A DNA stretch of 64,000 bases, from contig NZ_JARADB010000001.1 in the NCBI RefSeq assembly GCF_028765165.1, positions 558,001 to 622,000 of the forward strand. Direction: 5' to 3'. The stretch comes from Paenibacillus sp. MAHUQ-63 (lineage in GTDB: Bacteria; Bacillota; Bacilli; Paenibacillales; NBRC-103111). Below the pieces are notes generated by a model that made no database searches, had not been told where the DNA came from, and saw nothing but the letters and a program-made list of their open reading frames with translations. Shown here piece after piece: positions 56,301 through 64,000 of the stretch. Both the position numbers and the translations under genes were made by a program. The first letter of the stretch is position 1. Each line of letters starts with the position of its first letter.

Positions 56301-57437
56301 ATGGGAATCCTCAATCCGCGCTTAGTTCATCAGATTTTCCGGGGTATCTGGGTGGCTTTGATTATCATCGGAATCGCATACGCCCTCTACTATATCGTTC
56401 CGCTCATTTATCCGTTTATTTTCGGCTGGATTCTGGCGCTTATGCTCAATCCGCTTGTGAACTTCTTCCAGTTCAAGCTCAGACTTCCGCGGTGGCTGTC
56501 GGTCACTTTATCGATGCTGCTGTTCGCAGGTTCCATGGCTGCGGCCATCACTTTGCTAGTAGCCAATATTATCGTAGAGCTCGGTTCGCTGGCCGACAAT
56601 CTGCAGCTGCAGATCAACCGGTGGGTGGAACAGTTCAACGTATTCATCAATTCCACCGCCTTTCAAAGCTGGATTGAGAAAATCAATGAGTTTTTCGAGA
56701 ACAACCCGAAATATCAAGAGACGGTCAACAATAACCTTTCATCTACCGCTGGCTCCATCGCCGACGTAAGCAAATTCATTATCAGCTACGTGTTCGATAC
56801 GCTCAGACGCTTCCTGACCTCCCTGCCGAATATTGCGACAATAACAATCATCGTCATGCTGGCTACGTTCTTTATCAGCAAAGACTGGTACCTTCTCATC
56901 CAGCGGTACAAAGGTATTTTCTCGGACATGATTGTCAAAACGACGCAGCTGATCCGCAACGATCTGCAAAAAGCGCTGTTCGGCTACATGCGAGCCCAAC
57001 TGATTCTCGTCTCCTTGACAGCGCTCGTCGTCATCATCGGTTTGCTCGTACTGCGCGTTGACTATGCTATAACGATCGGACTGTTGACCGGCTTGGCCGA
57101 CTTGATGCCTTATCTGGGAACAGGCGCTGTTATGGTGCCCTGGATTTTGTATGTATTTTTCGCTCAGGGGGACATCTTCCTAGGCATCGGGCTCAGCGTG
57201 CTATATGGCGTCATCGTCATAGCCCGACAAATCATGGAGCCGAAGGTACTCGCTTCTTCCGTCGGTCTGGACCCGCTCGCTACGCTCATCGCCATGTTCG
57301 TCGGATTGAAGCTGTTCGGTCTCCTCGGATTGATCGTCGGTCCCGTATCGCTCATACTCATTTCCGCCTTCTACAGGGCCAAAATTTTCCACGATATCGC
57401 TTCTTACATACAGAAAGGCTCGGCGCCTCCCAAATGA
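56301..57437 (+). CDS. ytvI: Sporulation integral membrane protein YtvI-like (AI-2E transporter family)
   Basis: 378 residues with about seven to eight membrane segments and the AI-2E-family conserved C-terminal region (LTGLADLMPYLGTGAVMVPW; QIMEPKVLASSVGLDPLATL). B. subtilis ytvI also lies near citZ, and is linked to sporulation. RBS AAGGAGAG. It is inverted relative to the surrounding minus-strand genes. Confidence 0.85.
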   Translation: MGILNPRLVHQIFRGIWVALIIIGIAYALYYIVPLIYPFIFGWILALMLNPLVNFFQFKLRLPRWLSVTLSMLLFAGSMAAAITLLVANIIVELGSLADNLQLQINRWVEQFNVFINSTAFQSWIEKINEFFENNPKYQETVNNNLSSTAGSIADVSKFIISYVFDTLRRFLTSLPNIATITIIVMLATFFISKDWYLLIQRYKGIFSDMIVKTTQLIRNDLQKALFGYMRAQLILVSLTALVVIIGLLVLRVDYAITIGLLTGLADLMPYLGTGAVMVPWILYVFFAQGDIFLGIGLSVLYGVIVIARQIMEPKVLASSVGLDPLATLIAMFVGLKLFGLLGLIVGPVSLILISAFYRAKIFHDIASYIQKGSAPPK

Positions 57438-57454
57438 GGGGGACCGAGCCTTTT
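57414..57454 (+). terminator. Terminator overlapping the ytvI stop codon
   Basis: AAAGGCTCGG (57414-57423) / CCGAGCCTTT (57444-57453) followed by T residues. The 5' arm lies inside the coding sequence. Confidence 0.85.
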
Positions 57455-57486
57455 ATTACGTTTGTCCTGCCAGGCGGGACAAGGTT

Positions 57487-57882
57487 TTATCTTCGGTTAA
57501 TCCAATGAATGCGGCCTTTGCCGATTTGGCGTTGAATGATAGCAAGCAGCAGCGCTTTGAAGATCGGCCTTGTATACGGAAATACAAGCAGGAAACCGAA
57601 AATGTCCGTGATAAAGCCAGGTGTAATCAATAAAATACCGCCGAGGAATATGCATATGCCGTCAAGCAGTTGACCGGCCGGAAGCTGGCCTTGCGACCAT
57701 TCGAATCGCGCGTACTCCAATACTTTGCGCCCTTCCCTCCGGGCGAAATAAGCCCCCAGAAAACCGCTCAAAATAATAAGGGCAAATGTCAGCCAGCCGC
57801 CTACGAGATGTCCCATCATTATAAGAAACGTAATCTCGATCGCCGGTACAAGAATGAAGATCGCCAGAATGATTCGAAACAT
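57487..57882 (-). CDS. fxsA: FxsA family membrane protein
   Basis: 131 residues. Two to four hydrophobic stretches and the FxsA pattern PAIEITFLIMMG near residue 13, FLGAYFARREG near 41-51 and GGILLITPGFITDIFG near 80-95. Corresponds to YtzA of B. subtilis, also next to pyk/ytvI. Membrane role, best known from suppression of F-exclusion in E. coli. Confidence 0.85.
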   Translation of the reverse strand: MFRIILAIFILVPAIEITFLIMMGHLVGGWLTFALIILSGFLGAYFARREGRKVLEYARFEWSQGQLPAGQLLDGICIFLGGILLITPGFITDIFGFLLVFPYTRPIFKALLLAIIQRQIGKGRIHWINRR

Positions 57883-57895
57883 AAACTCATCCCCT

Positions 57896-58351
57896 TCAGG
57901 AATACTTGGATAACAGCTGCCATAATTCCGGCGCTTCCTTATCTATACGTATGGGCTTCCAAGAAGGATTCACCCAGACGTGACGAGTTGTTCCCGTTAC
58001 GAGCAGATCCCCTGGCCGCTCATCCGGCGCCGAAGCTGCCGCCTTCTCGTTCTCCCTGCGAATTTCGTACGTAAAATGCAGCCTTACACTGCTCTTCTCG
58101 AGCACGCGCGTGTAGACCGTGACCAGGTCGTCATAGCGGGCAGGTTTAAGAAATTTTATATCCGCCTCAACGACAGGCAGCAGCAAGCCTTTATCTTCTA
58201 TTGTGCGATATGGATAACCCAATTCCCGGATAAGCTCGGTCCGCCCGATCTCGAACCAGTTCAAATAATTGGTATGGTACACGACGCCCATCTGATCGGT
58301 TTCCGCGTAGCGGACGCGCATCTGGTGCCCGAACCATTGTACTTCAGTCAT
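57896..58351 (-). CDS. Acyl-CoA thioesterase, YbgC/FadM (4HBT) family
   Basis: 151 residues with a single hot-dog domain. The motif RYAETDQMGVVYHTNYLNWFE, given here as AETDQMGVVYHTNY, holds the catalytic Asp and is diagnostic. Acts on cytosolic acyl-CoA or acyl carrier thioesters. Followed 13 bp later by fxsA, probably co-transcribed. RBS GGAGG. Confidence 0.88.
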   Translation of the reverse strand: MTEVQWFGHQMRVRYAETDQMGVVYHTNYLNWFEIGRTELIRELGYPYRTIEDKGLLLPVVEADIKFLKPARYDDLVTVYTRVLEKSSVRLHFTYEIRRENEKAAASAPDERPGDLLVTGTTRHVWVNPSWKPIRIDKEAPELWQLLSKYS

Positions 58352-58513
58352 GGTGTTTCCTCCTGAGAGATCGTTATGGTTCTAGTATACCATAGCGTGT
58401 GGGGGATACTCATTTCCTGCGGAGGCGGGGTGATGAGGGCGCTGACTGGGGATGAGGGACACTGTCGGCGAGTAGCGGTGTGGGTGAAGATACTGGGACT
58501 GGACTGTGAGAGC

Positions 58514-58752
58514 GAGGGACTGTAGCGGATATTGCGGCTGGATTGCTGGGGGTGAGGGATTGTGGCGGATATTGCTACTGGACTACTGGGTGAGGGGCTG
58601 TGGGGGATATTGCTACTTAACTGCCGGGGGTGAGGGACTGTGGCGGATATTGCTACTGGACTGCTGGGACTGAAGGACTGTGGGGGATGTTGCTACTGGA
58701 CTGCTGGAGTGAGGGACTGTGGGGGATATTGTCACTGGACTGCTGGGGTATT
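58514..58752. repeat. Minisatellite of about six 38-40 bp units
   Basis: Units beginning GAGGGACTGT (or close variants) start at 58514, 58554, 58592, 58632, 58672 and 58711. Each continues GGCGGATATTGCTACTGGAC-like. Unit length is not a multiple of three and varies, so it is not coding. It fills part of an 820-bp gap (58352-59172) without genes. Confidence 0.85.
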
Positions 58753-58881
58753 GAGTGAGAGATACTATGCGCCGACGACCTGACTGTAAAAATGTGTGAC
58801 GTGTAAATTAGGCAATTGCCGCTAGCGGAGGGTGCTGCGGGATAATGACAGGAATTGGGATGCGGAGGCTTAAGGTATGAG

Positions 58882-59110
58882 TGTATATGAAAAATCGTAT
58901 AGATTCTTCTCGAAGCAAGTTAAAACGATAATTGTATATGAAATATCATATACAATTCCTCTCTATGCCAGCTCCACCGGTAATTGTATATGAAAAATTC
59001 ATATACATTCCTATCTAAGCCCGCCACACCGGTAATTGTATATGAAAAATCATACACATTCATTCTCCTCAGATCCGTTTAAACCGGTAATCCATATAAT
59101 GAAAATTCAT
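58882..59110. repeat. Palindromic tandem array, family C (TGTATATGA elements)
   Basis: Units TGTATATGAAA...TCATATACA start near 58882, 58931, 58983, 59034 and a degenerate one near 59092, spaced 49-58 bp. The dyad at 58933-58954 is perfect. Spacers share CACCGGTAAT-like ends. Confidence 0.85.
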
Positions 59111-59114
59111 CCAT

Positions 59115-59160
59115 AAAAAAAGCCGCCCTCGAAGTCATTACAGACTTCTCAGACAGCCTC
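59115..59160 (-). terminator. Terminator of pyk
   Basis: On the minus strand a GAAGTC/GACTTC hairpin with an imperfect GC-rich base is followed by seven T. Confidence 0.7.
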
Positions 59161-59172
59161 TCTCTTCTATGC

Positions 59173-60927
59173 TTACAGAACTTTCGCTTGTCCGGAGTAA
59201 ATAATACCCACTTCCGGATAAATCGATACTTCCGTTCCGTCTTTAATAATTTCCACTGCGTTCTCCACGCCCACGATAACCGGAATGCCCAAGCTCAGCG
59301 CTACAACCGCCGCGTGAGACGTAATGCCGCCCACTTCCGTAATCAAAGCGGAAGCTCTTTGCACAGCCGGCATATATTCCTTGTCCGTCGTGACGGTAAC
59401 AAGCACAGCGCCATCCACCATCTTGGAGTTCGCCTCTTCCGGCGTACGTGCGGTGACGACGATACCTGTAGCGGTTTGCATCCCGATACCCGTACCTTTG
59501 GCAAGCATTTCGCCCACTTGATGAACTTTGATCAAGTTCGTCGTTCCGGAGCGACCTACCGGTACACCAGCCGTAATCACCACGATATCGCCCAAGGCGA
59601 CGATACCTGTCTTAATGGAGCTGTCTACCGCAAGATTGAACAGCTCGTCCGTTGTTTTCGCTTGCGAGCTCAACACCGGAATTACGCCCCATACAAGGGA
59701 CAGGCGGCGAATAACCTGCTCGCTAGGCGTGATGGCAATGATCGGCGATTTCGGACGGTATTTGGATACCATTCTCGCCGTATAGCCGCTTTCCGTCGCC
59801 GTCAGGATCGCTTTCGCCCCGAGCTCAAGCGCGGAGTTCGCGACCGCTTGCGAAATCGCTTCAGTGACAGTCACCTGCTGAGCCTGAGCTTGACGCAGGA
59901 AGATTTCTTTGTATTCCAGAGCCGCTTCAGCGCGCTCGGCAATACGTGCCATCGTTTGAACGGATTCAACCGGGTATTTCCCCGCAGCCGTTTCACCGGA
60001 CAGCATGACAGCATCCGTACCGTCGAATACGGCGTTCGCAACGTCACTCGCTTCTGCGCGCGTCGGACGCGGGTTACGCTGCATCGAGTCCAGCATCATC
60101 GTAGCTGTAATAACCGGCTTGCCGACGATGTTACATTTCTTGATCATTTGTTTCTGTACAACCGGTACGTCTTCAGCCGGGATTTCAACACCGAGGTCAC
60201 CGCGCGCTACCATTAAGCCGTCGGAAACTTCGAGAATTTCGTCCAGGTTGTCGACACCCTCTTGGTTCTCGATTTTGGAAATGATTTGGATGTGAGTCGC
60301 ATTGTGCTTCTCCAGCAATTCACGAATTTCCATAACGTCGCTTGCTTTACGAACGAACGATGCGGCAATGAAATCTACGCCCTGCTCGATACCGAAAATA
60401 ATATCGTTCGCATCTTTCTCCGTGATGCCAGGAAGGGAAATTTTAACGCCAGGCACGTTAACGCCTTTTTTGCTTTTGATCGTTCCGCCGTTGACGATAC
60501 GGCACTCGATTTCCGTTCCGCGAATGTCAACAACTGTAAGACCGATCAGACCGTCATCGATCAAAATGGTGGATCCGATCTGAACGTCGCGCGGCAGATC
60601 GGAATAAGTGACGGAGATACGGTTCGCATCCCCGAGAATTTCTTCAGTCGTCAGAACGATGTGCTTGTCTTGCACAAGTTCAATCGGTTCTTCTTTCAAC
60701 TTGCCGGTACGAATTTCTGGCCCTTTGGTGTCAAGCAAAATGGCCGCTACTTTGCCTGTCTCAGCGGATGCAGCGCGAAGGTTGCGGATACGTGCGCCGT
60801 GCTCCTCAAAATCTCCATGGGAGAAGTTAAGACGGGCGACGTTCATTCCCGCTAGTAAGAGCTTTTTCAAATTCTCTTGTGATTCGCTTGCTGGTCCGAT
60901 GGTACAGACAATTTTCGTTTTACGCAT
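59173..60927 (-). CDS. pyk: Pyruvate kinase with C-terminal PEP-utilising domain
   Basis: 584 residues from the ATG at 60927, fixed by CAGGAGGG. Catalytic signature ([13 protein letters not shown]), K in [14 protein letters not shown] [10 protein letters not shown] and a C-terminal ~110-residue PEP-utilisers domain ([21 protein letters not shown]) as in Bacillus/Geobacillus enzymes. Converts PEP and ADP to pyruvate and ATP. It overlaps accA by 8 bp; no pfkA lies between them. Confidence 0.95.
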   Translation of the reverse strand: MRKTKIVCTIGPASESQENLKKLLLAGMNVARLNFSHGDFEEHGARIRNLRAASAETGKVAAILLDTKGPEIRTGKLKEEPIELVQDKHIVLTTEEILGDANRISVTYSDLPRDVQIGSTILIDDGLIGLTVVDIRGTEIECRIVNGGTIKSKKGVNVPGVKISLPGITEKDANDIIFGIEQGVDFIAASFVRKASDVMEIRELLEKHNATHIQIISKIENQEGVDNLDEILEVSDGLMVARGDLGVEIPAEDVPVVQKQMIKKCNIVGKPVITATMMLDSMQRNPRPTRAEASDVANAVFDGTDAVMLSGETAAGKYPVESVQTMARIAERAEAALEYKEIFLRQAQAQQVTVTEAISQAVANSALELGAKAILTATESGYTARMVSKYRPKSPIIAITPSEQVIRRLSLVWGVIPVLSSQAKTTDELFNLAVDSSIKTGIVALGDIVVITAGVPVGRSGTTNLIKVHQVGEMLAKGTGIGMQTATGIVVTARTPEEANSKMVDGAVLVTVTTDKEYMPAVQRASALITEVGGITSHAAVVALSLGIPVIVGVENAVEIIKDGTEVSIYPEVGIIYSGQAKVL

Positions 60928-61894
60928 GGTTACCCTCCTGAGTGAATGTGAACCGTCCAATATCTCTAAATTTACGGTAACGGTCCTCTAACAGCTCCTG
61001 TTCGGTCAAACTTAGCAATGGCTGAAGCTGTTCCCAGATCGCTGTTTTAATAAATTCTGCTTGTGCAGCCGGATCACGGTGCGCGCCGCCCTTAGGCTCC
61101 GGTACGATGCCGTCGATGACGCCTTGCTCCTTGATATGGTCGGCTGTAATCTTCATCGCTTCTGCCGCGTGCAGCGCTTTGGAAGCATCTTTATATAAGA
61201 TGGAAGCTGCGCCTTCGGGGCTGATGACCGAATAAATCGCATTCTCCAGCATCAACACTTTATTGCCTACGCCCAAAGCAAGCGCACCGCCGCTGCCGCC
61301 TTCTCCGATGACGATACAGATGATCGGCACAACAAAAGAGGCCATTTCCAGCAAGTTTCTGGCAATCGCTTCTCCCTGACCGCGTTCTTCTGCAGCATTC
61401 CCCGGGAATGCGCCTTTGGTATCGATAAACGTAATGATCGGACGCTTGAACTTATTCGCTTGACGCATGAGACGAAGCGCTTTGCGGAACCCTTCCGGGT
61501 GCGGGCATCCGAAGTTACGGGCAATATTGTCCTTCGTATCTTTCCCTTTTTGGTGACCGACAACCGTGACCGGGATGCCGTTCAGTTTGGCCAAACCGCC
61601 TACAATCGCGAGATCGTCCCCATATAAACGGTCGCCATGGAATTCTATGAAATCGGTAAAAATCGCTTGAATATAATCAATCGTCGTCGGCCTCTGCGGA
61701 TGACGCGCCAACTGCATTTTCTCAGCGGAAGACATCGTTGCGTAGAGCTCATCTTCCAGTTGAACGTATCTTTCTTCCAAACGGCGAATTTCCTCGGAAA
61801 AGTCGATTTGCTTCTCGGCCCCAAATTTGCGCAGTTCGGCAATTTTACTTTTCAGCTCCGCCAGCGGCTGTTCGAACGGCATTTCACCCGCCAT
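60920..61894 (-). CDS. accA: Acetyl-CoA carboxylase carboxyltransferase subunit alpha
   Basis: 324 residues. Crotonase-fold carboxyltransferase with [20 protein letters not shown] and [15 protein letters not shown]. With AccD it transfers carboxyl to acetyl-CoA for fatty-acid synthesis. Starts 11 bp inside accD and ends 8 bp inside pyk. Confidence 0.95.
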   Translation of the reverse strand: MAGEMPFEQPLAELKSKIAELRKFGAEKQIDFSEEIRRLEERYVQLEDELYATMSSAEKMQLARHPQRPTTIDYIQAIFTDFIEFHGDRLYGDDLAIVGGLAKLNGIPVTVVGHQKGKDTKDNIARNFGCPHPEGFRKALRLMRQANKFKRPIITFIDTKGAFPGNAAEERGQGEAIARNLLEMASFVVPIICIVIGEGGSGGALALGVGNKVLMLENAIYSVISPEGAASILYKDASKALHAAEAMKITADHIKEQGVIDGIVPEPKGGAHRDPAAQAEFIKTAIWEQLQPLLSLTEQELLEDRYRKFRDIGRFTFTQEGNHA

Positions 61895-62750
61895 AAGTCG
61901 CCTCCCCCTTCATTCCGTGCATGTCCAGCAGCTTGATTAACGTAGATCGCATATCCTTGCGGTTCACGACCTTGTCGAGCTGACCATGCTCGAGATTGAA
62001 TTCAGACGTCTGGAAATTGTCCGGCAATTTTTGTTTGATCGTTTGTTCGATAACGCGGCGTCCTGTAAAACCGAACGGCGCTGCCGGCTCGGCCAGAATG
62101 ATGTCGCCCAGCATGGCGAAGCTCGCAGAGACACCGCCGAAGGTCGGATCCGTGATGACGGAGATGAACAAGCCGCCCTCATTGCTCAGCTTCGACAAAG
62201 CTGCGCTTGTTTTGGCCATTTGCATCAGGCTGAGAATACTCTCCTGCATACGCGCGCCGCCGGATGTGGAATAAATAATGATCGGACGCTTCTTCTCGAT
62301 CGCCGCTTCCACCGCTCTTGTAATCCGCTCTCCTACAACGGAGCCTAGCGATCCGCCCATGAAGTCAAAGCTCATGGCCGCAATCACCACCGGATACCCG
62401 CCGATGGTGCCCTCGCCGGTAATAATCGCATCCTGTAATTTCGTTGTGGTCTTCGCTTTATCTAATTTCTCTACATAATCGGGAAAATGCAAAGGGTCCT
62501 CAGAAATCATATCCGCATCGTATTCCAGAATCTGGCCTTCATCGAGCGTTAATTGAATACGTTCCAATGCGCTTAAACGATAATGATAGCCGCAAGCTGT
62601 ACACACTTTCAGGTTTTTCTCTAGCTCTTTACTCGTTTGAATGGTTCCGCATTTCGGGCATTTATTCATTAACCCTTCGGGAATTTCCCTTTTCGTTTTC
62701 TCGGAAGGAATCGTTGCGTATTTACGCTTTTGAAATAAATCCTTTAGCAC
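61884..62750 (-). CDS. accD: Acetyl-CoA carboxylase carboxyltransferase subunit beta
   Basis: 288 residues. N-terminal zinc ribbon C31-C34-C50-C53 and the carboxyltransferase core ([31 protein letters not shown]). RBS AGGTGG. Partner of AccA, translationally coupled. Confidence 0.95.
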   Translation of the reverse strand: MLKDLFQKRKYATIPSEKTKREIPEGLMNKCPKCGTIQTSKELEKNLKVCTACGYHYRLSALERIQLTLDEGQILEYDADMISEDPLHFPDYVEKLDKAKTTTKLQDAIITGEGTIGGYPVVIAAMSFDFMGGSLGSVVGERITRAVEAAIEKKRPIIIYSTSGGARMQESILSLMQMAKTSAALSKLSNEGGLFISVITDPTFGGVSASFAMLGDIILAEPAAPFGFTGRRVIEQTIKQKLPDNFQTSEFNLEHGQLDKVVNRKDMRSTLIKLLDMHGMKGEATYGG

Positions 62751-62816
62751 ATTTCCACCTCTAATTGGCTGTTATCGTGAACCTCTGACAAGCCACGTTA
62801 CTTACTTCTACTTTAA

Positions 62817-63005
62817 CTATCTATGTAAAATAGAGTTGAGCACTTCCTGCACTTCTTCGACTTCCCCGGCGGGGACGACAATTTCGAACTGGTTCTTGGA
62901 TAAGGAGATACCCCTTACTTGTACAAGAAATCCTTCTTCCGTCAGCCTTTGTTTAATCCGCTCTGCAATTTTCGCGGTAGGAGCTATGTATATCACCGTC
63001 CACAT
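62817..63005 (-). CDS. Small conserved protein, DUF2007-like
   Basis: 62 residues, compact alpha/beta pattern (WTVIYIAPTAKIAERIKQRL, FLVQVRGI, EEVQEVLNSIL) that recalls DUF2007-type small proteins. AGGAGG lies 9 bp before the ATG, strong support that it is real. Sits between the pgpA-like gene and accD. Function unknown; database names such as glutamate decarboxylase for such proteins are not supported by the sequence. Confidence 0.7.
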   Translation of the reverse strand: MWTVIYIAPTAKIAERIKQRLTEEGFLVQVRGISLSKNQFEIVVPAGEVEEVQEVLNSILHR

Positions 63006-63177
63006 GAAAAAAAACCTCCTATGAAGTGCTGCAACATGGATTAGGGCAATTTAGTAACGATGATAATAAACATCCTGTATAAGCATAGGCGCACACAATG
63101 GAATAATGATATCATAATTTCTCTTTTTCCCGCAACAAAGCACGATTATGAAAAAAATTGAAGTCTGAACTAATTGC

Positions 63178-63678
63178 TTAGTCCAGACGTAATTTACTGC
63201 TATAATCATGCGCATGCTCATTCTGATGAGCGATTCTGGCCGATGCAGCGGCGGCCAAGCCGCAGATCAAATCGTCCAGGAATACGTGCACGGAGCTTTT
63301 GTCGTCGTTCAGCGAGCGGATGATGCCCATCTTCTCTTTGTCCAGATAGCCGAAGGAAGTCAGCCCGATCATCCCGTAGACATGAACAATTCCCAGTGCC
63401 AAAGTCTCGTCGACGCCGAACAGAGGTTCATCTGCCTCAAGGATCGATTGCAGCGGTTCGGGCAGCAGCTTCTTCTCCGCCAGCTCATCCAGCGCAATGC
63501 CGGTGTACAGCGTATACTGCACTTCCCGCTTGGCGAGAACGGCCAGCACGCTGTCGACGCACTCTTCCTCCGTCAACTGGTCGTTATAAGGCCTCTGCAG
63601 CTTGAACACAATCTCCGAGATTTGTTCAACGTTCACACCGCGTTTTTGCAGCAATTGAATCATGTATTGTTCGGTCAT
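63178..63678 (-). CDS. Phosphatidylglycerophosphatase A family protein (YutG-like)
   Basis: 166 residues. The PgpA-like segment includes GIALDELAEKKLLP and the C-terminal VHVFLDDLICGLAAAASARIAH. Such bacillar proteins lack the long membrane helices of E. coli PgpA and their activity is not certain. RBS AGGAGGAG. Lies downstream of dnaE. Confidence 0.8.
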   Translation of the reverse strand: MTEQYMIQLLQKRGVNVEQISEIVFKLQRPYNDQLTEEECVDSVLAVLAKREVQYTLYTGIALDELAEKKLLPEPLQSILEADEPLFGVDETLALGIVHVYGMIGLTSFGYLDKEKMGIIRSLNDDKSSVHVFLDDLICGLAAAASARIAHQNEHAHDYSSKLRLD

Positions 63679-63748
63679 ACGTGCTCCTCCTACACATGGA
63701 ATGCCCCTGAAAGGCCGGGTTCCTATTCATATGCGGAGGAATGTTGCT

Positions 63749-64000
63749 TTATTTCACCCTTACGGAATCTTTACCCATGATCGTTTCGATCATCCGAATC
63801 AAATCCTTCGATGGATCCACCAAATATTGGTCGCTCAGGGCCAAAAGCTTGTTGCTGCTTTCGTAGAATAGCGCAACCGCGAGAGGCCCTTTATGCAGCT
63901 TCAGCAGCGCCTTAAGCTGCAGGAGCTTATCCGGCTGCTCGCTGTCAGCCGGGATCTTGACGAACACCCGCTGCGGCTTCTCCGCAGCAGGGGCCTCACG
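63749..64000 (-). CDS. dnaE: DNA polymerase III subunit alpha DnaE, C-terminal end (partial)
   Basis: The last ~83 codons of a gene that continues beyond the window edge. The tail FVKIPADSEQ..LLQLKALLKLHKGPLAVALFYESS and ...DLIRMIETIMGKDSVRVK matches the C-terminal OB-type end of Bacillus DnaE. Synteny (dnaE before accD-accA) supports it. No stop is missed; the 5' part is outside. Confidence 0.75.
   Translation of the reverse strand, partial: REAPAAEKPQRVFVKIPADSEQPDKLLQLKALLKLHKGPLAVALFYESSNKLLALSDQYLVDPSKDLIRMIETIMGKDSVRVK

Noticed and set aside
58882..59110. The palindromic array considered as a CRISPR array
   Set aside because: The palindromic units are A/T-rich and degenerate, the intervening segments are similar to each other, and there are no cas genes.
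1..64000. tRNA, rRNA or riboswitch genes
   Set aside because: No cloverleaf-type or known aptamer signature was recognised on reading; short RNAs could still be missed without covariance search.

Overview
The window reads as a chromosomal segment of a Gram-positive, endospore-forming bacterium of the Paenibacillus/Cohnella type (Paenibacillaceae). The grounds are strong AGGAGG ribosome binding sites, moderate GC content, many AraC/YesN-type regulators, an LplABC-like sugar importer, a sporulation membrane protein of the YtvI type, and a core block that follows the Bacillus order dnaE / accD-accA / pyk / fxsA / ytvI / citZ-icd-mdh / phoPR. The genus is an inference from gene content. I saw no rRNA, tRNA, prophage, transposase or CRISPR array.

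Region by region. 0-9 kb: a phytanoyl-CoA-dioxygenase-like protein divergent from an AraC regulator, then amino-acid catabolism (M29 aminopeptidase, arginase, aspartase, ornithine aminotransferase) with small accessory genes. 9-21 kb: a YdjO-like zinc protein, an MFS exporter behind a perfect 15-bp palindrome, a membrane-bound YesN-type regulator followed by a three-gene carbohydrate ABC importer with a CcpA (cre) site, a decayed DUF11 fragment, a GH2 glycosidase and a 0.9-kb field of intergenic repeats. 21-26 kb: membrane proteins and a YtkA-like lipoprotein. 26-33 kb: a complete 2-aminoethylphosphonate uptake and degradation cluster (phnX-phnW, then binding protein, ATPase, fused permease and a DeoR regulator). 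33-39.7 kb: a HAD phosphatase, DUF975 protein, two more divergent PhyH/AraC pairs and a Gfo/Idh/MocA oxidoreductase. 39.8-46 kb: a CorC-like membrane protein, PhoP/PhoR, Fe-S fumarase and a polysaccharide deacetylase. 46-56 kb: YfbR-type nucleotidase, mdh, icd, citZ, then ppx and ppk converging. 56-64 kb: ytvI, fxsA, a thioesterase, a repeat field, pyk, accA, accD, a PgpA-type protein and the 3' end of dnaE.

How it fits together. The most coherent regulatory story is phosphate. phoP and both phosphonate transcription units carry matching four-repeat Pho boxes with an 11-bp pitch, and ppx/ppk (polyphosphate) lie nearby, so phosphate starvation probably switches on phosphonate scavenging. Central carbon genes carry their own signals: a CcpC-type dyad before citZ and a PerR-type box before the Fe-S fumarase. 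The least explained structure is a set of three intergenic repeat families, different in sequence but sharing a signature motif repeated every 49-52 bp, with inverted motif copies or palindromic motifs. The PhyH/AraC module, present three times in the window, is the best candidate for a poorly described inducible oxygenase system.
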